Assembly (NCBI RefSeq): GCF_902726565.1
Contig: NZ_CACVAF010000004.1
Span: 124,001-188,000, forward strand
DNA: 64,000 nt
Source: Yersinia vastinensis
Lineage (GTDB): Bacteria > Pseudomonadota > Gammaproteobacteria > Enterobacterales > Enterobacteriaceae
Direction of reading: 5' to 3'
The notes under the pieces were generated by a model. The model did not search any database. It was not told the origin of the DNA and saw nothing but the letters and a program-made list of their open reading frames with translations. Each line of letters opens with the position of its first letter. Within the stretch, counting starts at the first letter, position 1. A program made the position numbers and the translations under genes. This document shows, piece by piece, positions 57,136 through 64,000 of the stretch.

Positions 57136-57795
57136 TTATTTAATATCTAATCGATGTATTCCTTCGATAGCCAATAATGTCTCATAAATCTTGTCCAAAC
57201 TTTTTCTTGGTGACAATGTCACTTCCATTGTTAATTCACAGTCTGTTTCATTCTCATCGCGTTTCTGTGTTACTGAAAGATTCATTGGTCGTAAACGCAG
57301 TTTTTCTAGGGCGACCAGAATGCGCGGTACACTCTGCGGTAATAATGTAATAGCAATATAATGATGCTGACCCAGCAGTCGGTTACTTAACTGGCGGAAG
57401 ATTTCCAACACCACCAGCGTCATTAAGGTGCCATAAATCCCAATCTCGTACAGGCCGCTACCAATCACCAGACCAATTGCGGCGGTAACCCACATCCCCG
57501 CAGCGGTTGTTAGCCCCTTAACCATCTGTTTTTGAATCATAATGGTCCCGGCACCCAGAAAGCCCATACCACTAACAACTTGTGCTGCGACACGGCTAGG
57601 GTCAAAACTGACATGTTCTAACGTCAATAAATCCTCAAAACCATATTTAGACACAATCATAAACATGGCACTCCCAATACCCACCAATATGTGTGTACGC
57701 AATCCTGCTTCTTTAGAACGCAACTGTCGTTCTATACCTATTAACCCACCGAGCGCTCCGGCTAAGGCAATTCGTAGTAGTAAATCCGTGATCAT
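57136..57795 (-). CDS. MgtC/SapB-family membrane protein
   Basis: A 219-residue protein with the MgtC signature: five hydrophobic segments up to about residue 135, including ALAGALGGLIGIERQ, GLRTHILVGIGSAMF and VVSGMGFLGAGTI, and a cytoplasmic C-terminal ACT-like domain (about 145-219). Salmonella MgtC supports survival in macrophages and low Mg2+ through the F1Fo ATPase. The C-terminal domain differs enough that I do not claim orthology to MgtC. AGGAA precedes the ATG. The neighbour emrE is convergent and unrelated. Confidence 0.82.
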   Translation of the reverse strand: MITDLLLRIALAGALGGLIGIERQLRSKEAGLRTHILVGIGSAMFMIVSKYGFEDLLTLEHVSFDPSRVAAQVVSGMGFLGAGTIMIQKQMVKGLTTAAGMWVTAAIGLVIGSGLYEIGIYGTLMTLVVLEIFRQLSNRLLGQHHYIAITLLPQSVPRILVALEKLRLRPMNLSVTQKRDENETDCELTMEVTLSPRKSLDKIYETLLAIEGIHRLDIK

Positions 57796-58023
57796 GATTA
57801 TTCCTGTTTTATTTTTATGCAGACAATAGGTATTTGATTTTTAATATAATCAATATTGATTTGAATATTGTCATCACAGGCGAGTGCTGGAGTATTACGA
57901 TAATTTGGCGACTTGCTGTGAACGACGCTAAATTAAATTATTACATTTATGCTTATTTGTGTTGTGTTTTAATTATAACAGATATTATATAACGCTATAT
58001 AATTCTCATGTTGGAACAAAAGA

Positions 58024-58323
58024 ATGAAAGCATTATCTTGGTTTGTTGGCGGCGCTGTGTTCTTTTTAGCCGCTTGTAGCAGCAATGATCCAACAGATAC
58101 CGCGAATTACGATGCTTATGAGCCGGTGCAGCAGGGCACTAGTGCCAATGTTCATCATAATCTCGATATGTCTAATCCCGCAGCAGTAAATTGTGCCAAT
58201 GTGGGCGGTGTATTAACGATTGCCAAGCAACTTAATGGTGGCAGTATCGGGATGTGTCAATTACCTGATGGTAAGCGTTGTGAAGAGTGGGCATTAATGC
58301 GTGGTGCTTGTCCGGCACGCTAA
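58024..58323 (+). CDS. ydbJ: DUF333 lipoprotein, YdbJ-like
   Basis: A 99-residue lipoprotein with lipobox LAAC (Cys near 18) and a DUF333 domain with the motif NPAAVNCANVGGVLTI followed by SIGMCQLPDGKRCEEWALMRGAC; four cysteines in the domain probably form two disulfides. E. coli ydbJ is followed by hslJ; here ldhA follows directly. Its function is unknown. Confidence 0.85.
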   Translation: MKALSWFVGGAVFFLAACSSNDPTDTANYDAYEPVQQGTSANVHHNLDMSNPAAVNCANVGGVLTIAKQLNGGSIGMCQLPDGKRCEEWALMRGACPAR

Positions 58324-58324
58324 A

Positions 58325-58360
58325 AAGCGATAGAGCGTTCATAAGAACACCCTATCGCTT
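58325..58360 (-). terminator. ldhA terminator between ydbJ and ldhA
   Basis: AAGCGATAG (58325-58333) pairs with CTATCGCTT (58352-58360) with an inner GTTC/GAAC stem; on the minus strand it runs into CTTTTTA. Confidence 0.8.
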
Positions 58361-58373
58361 ATGCGTTAATAGA

Positions 58374-59372
58374 TTATTGAGCGGTAATTATATTCGGGCA
58401 TTGTTCGCCCTTTATCAATTGCTCAATATTCTGCATTGTTGTAGCAGAAATGCTGGTCAACGCTTCTTCGGTCAAGAATGCTTGGTGACCCGTAAATAAC
58501 ACATTGTGGCATGAAGAGAGACGGCGGAAAACGTCATCCTGAATCACGTCATTAGATTTGTCTTCAAAGAACAAATTGCGCTCGTTTTCATAAACGTCCA
58601 GACCGAGTGAGCCAATTTTTTGCTGCTTCAGGGCGTCGATTGCTGCCGTTGAATCAATCAAGCCACCGCGACTGGTATTGATGATCATCACACCGTCTTT
58701 CATTTGATCAAATGCTTGTTTATTGAGCAAATGATGGTTTTCCGGCGTCATCGGGCAGTGCAGAGAAATCACATCAGATTCAGCATACAAAGTTTTAAGA
58801 TCGACATATTCAGCACCCAATTCCAATGCTTGTGCACTTGGATAGGGGTCAAAAGCCAGCAGACGCATCCCAAAGCCTTTCAGAATCCGCATGGTCGCCA
58901 CGCCAATTTTACCGGTGCCGATAATCCCCGCCGTGCGGTTATGCATATTGAAGCCAATCAGACCTTCCAGCGAGAAGTTGGCATCACGAGTACGCTGATA
59001 AGCACGATGAATTCGACGGTTAAGGCTCATCATCATACCCACGGTATGTTCAGCCACCGCTTCTGGCGAGTACGCTGGGACACGAACGACTTGAATACCC
59101 AATTCTTTGGCCGCGTCCAAATCAACATTATTAAAGCCAGCACAGCGTAGCGCCAGAATCGTAACACCCGCTTCTTTCAATTCTGTTAATGTCTCACGGC
59201 AAGCATCATCGTTGACGAAAATACAGACCGCTTCACAACCCGCAGCCATTTTTGCTGTTTTGGGGGTCAACAGAAAATCGAAAAACTCTAATTCAAAGCC
59301 AAAATCTTTGTTGACCAATTCGAGGTATTTGCGGTCATACTGTTTAGTGCTGTAAACGGCTAATTTCATCAT
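58374..59372 (-). CDS. ldhA: D-lactate dehydrogenase LdhA
   Basis: A 332-residue NAD-dependent D-2-hydroxyacid dehydrogenase that reduces pyruvate to D-lactate in fermentation. The Rossmann motif is GTGKIGVATMR, catalytic Arg is in NTSRGG, Glu in YENERN and His in FTGHQAF. Two ATGs in tandem (59372, 59369) follow GGAG. It fits with nifJ as a pyruvate-handling neighbour under low oxygen, but they are not in one operon. Confidence 0.96.
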   Translation of the reverse strand: MMKLAVYSTKQYDRKYLELVNKDFGFELEFFDFLLTPKTAKMAAGCEAVCIFVNDDACRETLTELKEAGVTILALRCAGFNNVDLDAAKELGIQVVRVPAYSPEAVAEHTVGMMMSLNRRIHRAYQRTRDANFSLEGLIGFNMHNRTAGIIGTGKIGVATMRILKGFGMRLLAFDPYPSAQALELGAEYVDLKTLYAESDVISLHCPMTPENHHLLNKQAFDQMKDGVMIINTSRGGLIDSTAAIDALKQQKIGSLGLDVYENERNLFFEDKSNDVIQDDVFRRLSSCHNVLFTGHQAFLTEEALTSISATTMQNIEQLIKGEQCPNIITAQ

Positions 59373-59624
59373 GAATACTCCGCTAAAATATTGTGATCAA
59401 TCTAACAGATTTGAATAAATCATACAATTTGCGACAATAATAAGTTCAATAAGGCTTGTAACATTCTCATGCCAATGAGGTAAGGTTTTTATTCCGTTTT
59501 TCAATGGCAACAGGTCTATTCGGGCTACAAGGTTAGCTATATTGATTATGGTATCTCGCGGCAGTTTAGGCTGCAGTGATTAAAGCACACCGGAAATCAT
59601 GGTGGGTATAAAACAAGGCAAGTC

Positions 59625-62282
59625 ATGGCTAAATGCGCAAAAATAGTGGGTTGGTTGTTATTAATCAGCGCAGTGTCTCTGATGATACTCTGGAAAACTC
59701 TACCGCAGTGGTTACCGAAAGTTGCACATTTTTGGCTGCCTGCGGGTAGTCAGCTCATTTTAACCCACCCTCCGGTCTGGAAAGCCCGGGCCTTGCTAAT
59801 CCCACAACTGCGCTATCAAGTGCAAGACTGCACCCTCGCGAATGTTGACCAATTGAGTATAGGTTATCATCAAGACCGCTGGCAGCTTGGGGCAAATCAG
59901 GTTGCTTTGGATACAGCTTGTTTGAGCCAATTGCCCCGTAGCGACGAGAGTGCCCCGCAAGATTTGGCGTACTGGCAACAGCAGTTATCCATGCTGGATG
60001 TGAATATCGCCAATCTGCAAATCACGCCGTGGCAGCAATATGCGGGTAAATTGACGCTGACCTCACCGGATAAGCAGAAGCTGATTCAAGAACTGCATTA
60101 TCAAGGCCAACAATTGCGCTTTTCTGCCACTCTGGACCAAGCACAACAGCTTAGTGTGCATCAACTCTCTATTGCGGTGCCCGGTACACCACAACCCTTC
60201 GAACTGAGCGGGAAAATCAAAATTCCATTATCAATGGATGATTGGCCTGAGCAGGGTGCACTCAATGGAATACTGACAACGGGGTATTTGTCTAAACCCC
60301 TCTTGCTGAATTTAAGCTGGCAACAACAACAGGGTGTTTTGACATTAACTGAGCGGGGTGATGATTCGCCACTTGCTCGTCTACCGTGGCACGTTTCACC
60401 CAACAGTATTCAGATTACAGGGGGGCAATGGCAATGGCCGTATACCCTGCAACCGTTAAGTGGTGGCATTAATCTTACTTTGCATGACTGGGATCAGGGG
60501 TTAGACCAAACATTGATTGATGCTCGCATTAATGTGATTACCTCAGGGGCTAGTGGTAAAGGCAATGCTGTCCTGACCTTGGGGCCGGGTAACTTGAGCC
60601 TGACAAACAGTGATTTAAAGTTCCAGCTAAGTGGGCAGGCTAATTTGGAAAGGATGGTGCTAAATGCCACCATCCCAGGTTTACTTAGCGGTTCGGTACT
60701 CAATCCGACGTGGGTACTGCATCCTGGCGCGCTACTACGTGCTCATGGCAATGTCACCCCAGAATTGCGTATCAGAGATGCTCGTTGGCCTTTAGCTGGC
60801 GTTAAGGTGACCGCCGCAGGTGTGACGGGCCGCCTGCAGGCGATTGTGGATGCGCAGGACAGTTATTGGGGTAACTTCAATGTCCACCTTGATGGGCGAG
60901 CGCAAGAATTTTGGCCAGACAAAGGGGATTGGCAGTGGCGGTATTGGGGGAATGGCCGCCTACCACCACTGGCGGCGCGTTGGGATATGGGGGGGCATGG
61001 GCGTTGGCAGGGGTCACTGATAACAGTGGAGAAACTGTCGACCGGTTTTGACCGTCTGGAGTATGGTGTTGCTAAGGTGGAGGCACCGCGGCTCACCTTA
61101 GTGAAGCCACTGAGCTGGCAGCGTGACCATCATCATCCAGCCTTCATTGCCGGATTTGAACTGAGTGCTAAAAAAGTGGCGTTTAGTGATGGTGGAGGCT
61201 ATCTGCCACCAACAGTATTATCACTGCAATTCAATGGGCGAGACCCCGACAGTTTCTTGTGGCAAGGAAAATTACAGGCTCAGGCGATCGGGCCAATATC
61301 ACTTAACGGTCGCTGGGATGGTGAGCGGTTACGTGGTGAAGGCTGGTGGCCAAAACAGTCACTAACTGTATTCCAACCACTTATCTCACCTGATTTGGGT
61401 ATTAAGCTGCGTGATGGGGAACTGTATGCTCAGGCCGCTTTTTCCGCAGCCCGAGAGCAAGGATTTAAAGCGGGCGGACACTGGGTAGTGAAACATGGTG
61501 GGATGTGGCTGAAAGACGGTGAAATGAGCGGGCTGGATTTCGTTATGTCGTACCGTTTACAGGATAGTCACTGGCAGCTAGGGGCGAAAGAGCCGGTGAC
61601 GTTACGCATCGCCTCAGTCACTAATTTGTTTGAAATGCAAAATATTACCGCCAATCTGCAAGGGACCTTCCCTTATTCAGAAAAAGCCCCATTGACCTTA
61701 AGCCACGTGGGTATGGATATTCTAAAAGGCCACTTAAGTTTATCTGCATTACGTTTACCGCAACATGATGCTGCCGTGTTGAAATTAACCGGCATTGACT
61801 TAAGTGAGCTGTTTACTGTGCTCAAGCCCAAGCAATTTGCCATGTCGGGTAAAGTGAACGGCGAGTTGCCTTTGTATCTCAATAACCCGCAGTGGTTGGT
61901 GCATAATGGCTGGATTGCTAATGATGGGATGGTGACGCTGCGTCTGGATCAGGAGCTGGCAAACTCAATTAGTGAGAGCAACTTTGTCGCCGGAGCGGCG
62001 ATTGACTGGTTGCGCTATATGGAGATTTACCAATCTTATGCCACCGTGAATTTGGATAACTTAGGGGAATTAACATTACTTTCAAAGATTCATGGTGTAA
62101 ATACGCAGAAAAACTCAAAACGAGAGATAGTATTAAATTATCGACACGAGGAAAATGTGTTCCAACTCTGGCGTAGTCTGAGGTTTGGTGACAATTTACA
62201 AGAATGGTTACAGCAAACTATCTCGTTACAACCAAACATTTCGTTAAAACCAACAGTAATACCTGCGAGGGCGAAGGAATGA
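59625..62282 (+). CDS. ydbH: AsmA-like intermembrane phospholipid transport protein YdbH
   Basis: An 885-residue AsmA-like protein. One N-terminal membrane helix (about 5-26) anchors it in the inner membrane; the rest is a beta-rich periplasmic rod, ending in a DUF-like C-terminal domain. With TamB and YhdP it is one of three redundant bridges for phospholipids to the outer membrane in E. coli; YnbE binds its C-terminus to form the bridge. AAGG lies upstream of the ATG. Its stop overlaps ynbE by four bases (ATGA). Confidence 0.94.
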   Translation: MAKCAKIVGWLLLISAVSLMILWKTLPQWLPKVAHFWLPAGSQLILTHPPVWKARALLIPQLRYQVQDCTLANVDQLSIGYHQDRWQLGANQVALDTACLSQLPRSDESAPQDLAYWQQQLSMLDVNIANLQITPWQQYAGKLTLTSPDKQKLIQELHYQGQQLRFSATLDQAQQLSVHQLSIAVPGTPQPFELSGKIKIPLSMDDWPEQGALNGILTTGYLSKPLLLNLSWQQQQGVLTLTERGDDSPLARLPWHVSPNSIQITGGQWQWPYTLQPLSGGINLTLHDWDQGLDQTLIDARINVITSGASGKGNAVLTLGPGNLSLTNSDLKFQLSGQANLERMVLNATIPGLLSGSVLNPTWVLHPGALLRAHGNVTPELRIRDARWPLAGVKVTAAGVTGRLQAIVDAQDSYWGNFNVHLDGRAQEFWPDKGDWQWRYWGNGRLPPLAARWDMGGHGRWQGSLITVEKLSTGFDRLEYGVAKVEAPRLTLVKPLSWQRDHHHPAFIAGFELSAKKVAFSDGGGYLPPTVLSLQFNGRDPDSFLWQGKLQAQAIGPISLNGRWDGERLRGEGWWPKQSLTVFQPLISPDLGIKLRDGELYAQAAFSAAREQGFKAGGHWVVKHGGMWLKDGEMSGLDFVMSYRLQDSHWQLGAKEPVTLRIASVTNLFEMQNITANLQGTFPYSEKAPLTLSHVGMDILKGHLSLSALRLPQHDAAVLKLTGIDLSELFTVLKPKQFAMSGKVNGELPLYLNNPQWLVHNGWIANDGMVTLRLDQELANSISESNFVAGAAIDWLRYMEIYQSYATVNLDNLGELTLLSKIHGVNTQKNSKREIVLNYRHEENVFQLWRSLRFGDNLQEWLQQTISLQPNISLKPTVIPARAKE

Positions 62283-62473
62283 AGATCTTAACATGGGAAC
62301 GTATCGCCATAGTGCTGGGTATTTTTCTGCTCAGTGGTTGTTTACGCCTTGAGGTAGCGACGCCTGAAAAACCTATCACGATTAATATGAACGTCAAGAT
62401 TGAGCATGAAATCCAGATCCGAGTGGATAAAGATGTGGAAAATTTGCTTAAAAATCAATCCAATTTATTCTAA
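62279..62473 (+). CDS. ynbE: Outer-membrane lipoprotein YnbE
   Basis: A 64-residue lipoprotein with lipobox LSGC (Cys about 22) and a short beta-strand-like domain (PITINMNVKIEHEIQIRVDKDVENLL). It anchors YdbH at the outer membrane in E. coli. I chose the ATG at 62279, coupled to the ydbH stop, with AAGGA upstream; the longer frame from 62204 has no family likeness. Confidence 0.93.
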   Translation: MKILTWERIAIVLGIFLLSGCLRLEVATPEKPITINMNVKIEHEIQIRVDKDVENLLKNQSNLF

Positions 62474-62482
62474 GGAGCCATA

Positions 62483-62854
62483 ATGAAAAAGAATACTTCA
62501 AGTTGGATTGGTGGCAAGCAACGTTGGTTCAAGGCGATATTGAGTGGCGTTGTGTTAAGCACCAGTTTGCTGTTTAGCATGGGGGCTTTTGCACTCACCT
62601 TAGAGCAGGCAAAGCAGCAGGGCCGAGTGGGTGAAACACTCAATGGGTATTTGGCCCCAGTGAAAAAAGATGCTGAAACGCTGGCGTTGGTGGAGCAAAT
62701 CAATATCGCCAGAACCGAAAAATATCAGGAAGTGGCGCAGAGAAATCATATTTCAATTGAGGATGTAGCCAAGGTGGCGGGGCAAAAATTGGTTGCTCGC
62801 GCGGGGCCTGGGGAATATGTGCGTGGTATTAACGGGCAGTGGATAAAACGTTGA
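62483..62854 (+). CDS. ydbL: DUF1318 periplasmic protein YdbL
   Basis: A 123-residue secreted protein. Hydrophobic signal (about 15-38, ending GAFA) precedes the DUF1318 domain LTLEQAKQQGRVGETLNGYLAPVKKDAETLALVEQINIARTEKYQEVA with a C-terminal GQKLVARAGPGEYV. In E. coli YdbL modulates YdbH-YnbE assembly. AAGGAG precedes the ATG. It ends the ydbH-ynbE-ydbL operon. Confidence 0.93.
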   Translation: MKKNTSSWIGGKQRWFKAILSGVVLSTSLLFSMGAFALTLEQAKQQGRVGETLNGYLAPVKKDAETLALVEQINIARTEKYQEVAQRNHISIEDVAKVAGQKLVARAGPGEYVRGINGQWIKR

Positions 62855-62872
62855 CGATAGCTTCAAGTTGAT

Positions 62873-62902
62873 AAAAAACGCCTGTTTTATACGGGCGTTT
62901 TT
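62873..62902 (+). terminator. ydbL terminator
   Basis: AAAAAACGCCTGT, loop TTTA, ACGGGCGTTTTTT; one G-U pair in the stem. The A-run makes it usable by the gene on the other side as well. Confidence 0.88.
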
Positions 62903-62940
62903 TATGGCAAAAGTGATCAGTTCCAACACAACATAACGGT

Positions 62941-64000
62941 TTAACGTTCAGCTTGTAAGCTGGCTGCTGCGGGATGCCCGCTGAGGCTATTGAGCGTCTC
63001 TTTGCGGTAATAGGTATCTTCGTGGCCCGGTTGTTCGACTTTGACAATCAGGGTCAGCACTGCAGCAATCAAGTAGAGGGCAGTATAGACCCACACGACA
63101 CCGACGATATCGAAGAAGGGTAGCACCAGTGATGCTATGGCGGGAGCGGCAAAATTACTCAGTCCCGCAGACAGGTTATAAATCGAAATAGCCGCACCTT
63201 TGTGTTCTGGCTCCAACACGGGGAAGACGGCGGTCATGGGGACGAAGGCTGCAACAGTGATGCCTAACATGACCGCAGGGATCAGTGCGGCCCAGAAATT
63301 ATGCCCGAAGTGAACGGGAATATAGTAGAACGCCAGGCTGGAAAGGGCACAGCCAATGCAACCAAACCAACGCACTTGCCGCATCCAACCAATTTTTTCC
63401 CCTAAAATCCCCCACATAATATTGGTGAATATGGTCACGAAGAAGAATACCGCCCAGATTTGCAGCCATTCGGACATGGTAAAACCGAGACGACCAACAA
63501 ACAGGATGGGCATGATAACGGCGAAACCAAACAGCGATAACGTGTTGATGATGCGGATCAGGCAAGATAAGAAAATATTTTTATTGGTAAATAAAATTGT
63601 TACTGCCCGTGACAATTCTTTTATTTTCTCTTTATTGGAAAGTGCAGCTTTCGGGCTGGCAGTGCCAACATTACGCAGCAATATCAATGCCATCATGCCA
63701 CCAATTGTGACCCAAACAATGGCAAACCACAGAGTGCCTGTTTCGCCAATCATTGGGATGGTGAAGCTAGGCAAATAGCTGCCAACTACGCCAATCCCGA
63801 TAGAATACATTGCCCAGAACCATCCCATGGCAGAAGAGAGCTGTTGCTTGGGGACGTTTTGCACGATAAGCATGACAAACGAATAAATAAACAGTGGATA
63901 AGCCAGACCACGAATACCGTAAAACAGCAGCATCAGCGGGTAGCTTTTGATGCCTAGGCCAAACACCATAAACAGGCAATGCATCACCACCCAAAGGATA
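62941..64000 (-). CDS. MFS polyol permease (RbtT/DalT-like), partial
   Basis: About 353 codons of a gene whose 5-prime end lies beyond the right edge; roughly 80 N-terminal residues are missing. The visible part has about ten hydrophobic segments and closely resembles ribitol/D-arabinitol transporters: FYGIRGLAYPLFIYSF, SAMGWFWAMYSIGIGVVGSYLPSFTIP, RIINTLSLFGFAVIMP, GWMRQVRWFGCIGCALSSLAFYYIP and EPEHKGAAISIYNLSAGLSNF. The substrate is probably a pentitol. Neighbouring catabolic genes, if any, are outside the window. Confidence 0.85.
   Translation of the reverse strand, partial: ILWVVMHCLFMVFGLGIKSYPLMLLFYGIRGLAYPLFIYSFVMLIVQNVPKQQLSSAMGWFWAMYSIGIGVVGSYLPSFTIPMIGETGTLWFAIVWVTIGGMMALILLRNVGTASPKAALSNKEKIKELSRAVTILFTNKNIFLSCLIRIINTLSLFGFAVIMPILFVGRLGFTMSEWLQIWAVFFFVTIFTNIMWGILGEKIGWMRQVRWFGCIGCALSSLAFYYIPVHFGHNFWAALIPAVMLGITVAAFVPMTAVFPVLEPEHKGAAISIYNLSAGLSNFAAPAIASLVLPFFDIVGVVWVYTALYLIAAVLTLIVKVEQPGHEDTYYRKETLNSLSGHPAAASLQAER

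Overview
The window is chromosomal DNA of an enterobacterium, almost certainly a Yersinia. The slyA-family gene encodes a protein I recognise as RovA, the Yersinia invasin regulator, and it starts with TTG. The psp locus is pspF / pspABCD-ycjX-ycjF without pspE, and most genes follow E. coli order with losses and insertions typical of Yersinia. I cannot fix the species from sequence alone; several proteins differ from what I remember of Y. pestis/Y. pseudotuberculosis, so an enterocolitica-like species is my guess. Almost everything is core genome. There are no rRNA or tRNA genes, CRISPR arrays, insertion sequences or prophage genes that I can see.

Layout. 0.4-7.6 kb: purine control (punC, punR, purR), the small membrane protein ynhF, iron superoxide dismutase sodB, murein endopeptidase mepH, monothiol glutaredoxin grxD and RNase T. 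7.7-12.2 kb: the electrophile/methylglyoxal unit nemR-nemA-gloA with NemR palindromes, then a stand-alone eptA (lipid A modification) and ydhL. 12.4-17.6 kb: ydhF, the ydhIJK efflux-type operon, rovA and slyB. 18-23.4 kb: anmK, mliC, pdxH, tyrS, pdxY and gstA. 23.6-29.6 kb: a mixed segment with yjbD, yohC, a VOC protein, the peptide transporter dtpA, an orphan LysR regulator and a two-domain AhpD-like protein. 29.9-36.1 kb: fabI and sapABCDF. 36.4 kb: the sRNA RyhB. 36.6-41.9 kb: the phage-shock system. 41.9-42.9 kb: a RES/Xre toxin-antitoxin pair inserted between ycjF and tyrR. 43.2-49.2 kb: tyrR, tpx and a murein-peptide recycling group (ycjG, mpaA, mppA). 49.3-49.8 kb: a low-GC pair of unrecognised small hydrophobic ORFs. 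50.1-52.4 kb: zntB, the sRNA FnrS and ttcA. 52.8-59.4 kb: pyruvate:flavodoxin oxidoreductase, an EmrE-type pump, an MgtC-family protein, ydbJ and ldhA. 59.6-62.9 kb: ydbH-ynbE-ydbL (envelope phospholipid transport). The window ends inside a polyol permease gene read leftward.

Links between genes. Two sRNAs that repress sodB in E. coli, RyhB (low iron) and FnrS (no oxygen), are both encoded here together with sodB, and neither would be found by ORF calling. RyhB has two Fur-type dyads in its promoter, and its core can pair across the sodB start codon with one mismatch. FnrS has an FNR box centred at -41.5. Oxygen-related metabolism (nifJ, ldhA, fnrS), electrophile stress (nemRA-gloA, gstA, tpx), envelope stress (psp, sap, eptA, slyB, mliC, mepH, ydbH) and cell-wall recycling (anmK, ycjG, mpaA, mppA) dominate the content.

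The most novel candidates are the small hydrophobic pair at 49.3-49.8 kb, the RES/Xre module with coupled mini-ORFs between antitoxin and toxin, and the double AhpD-like protein whose CxxC motif has lost its first cysteine. All coordinates and motifs were read by eye; no homology search, promoter scoring or RNA folding was run.
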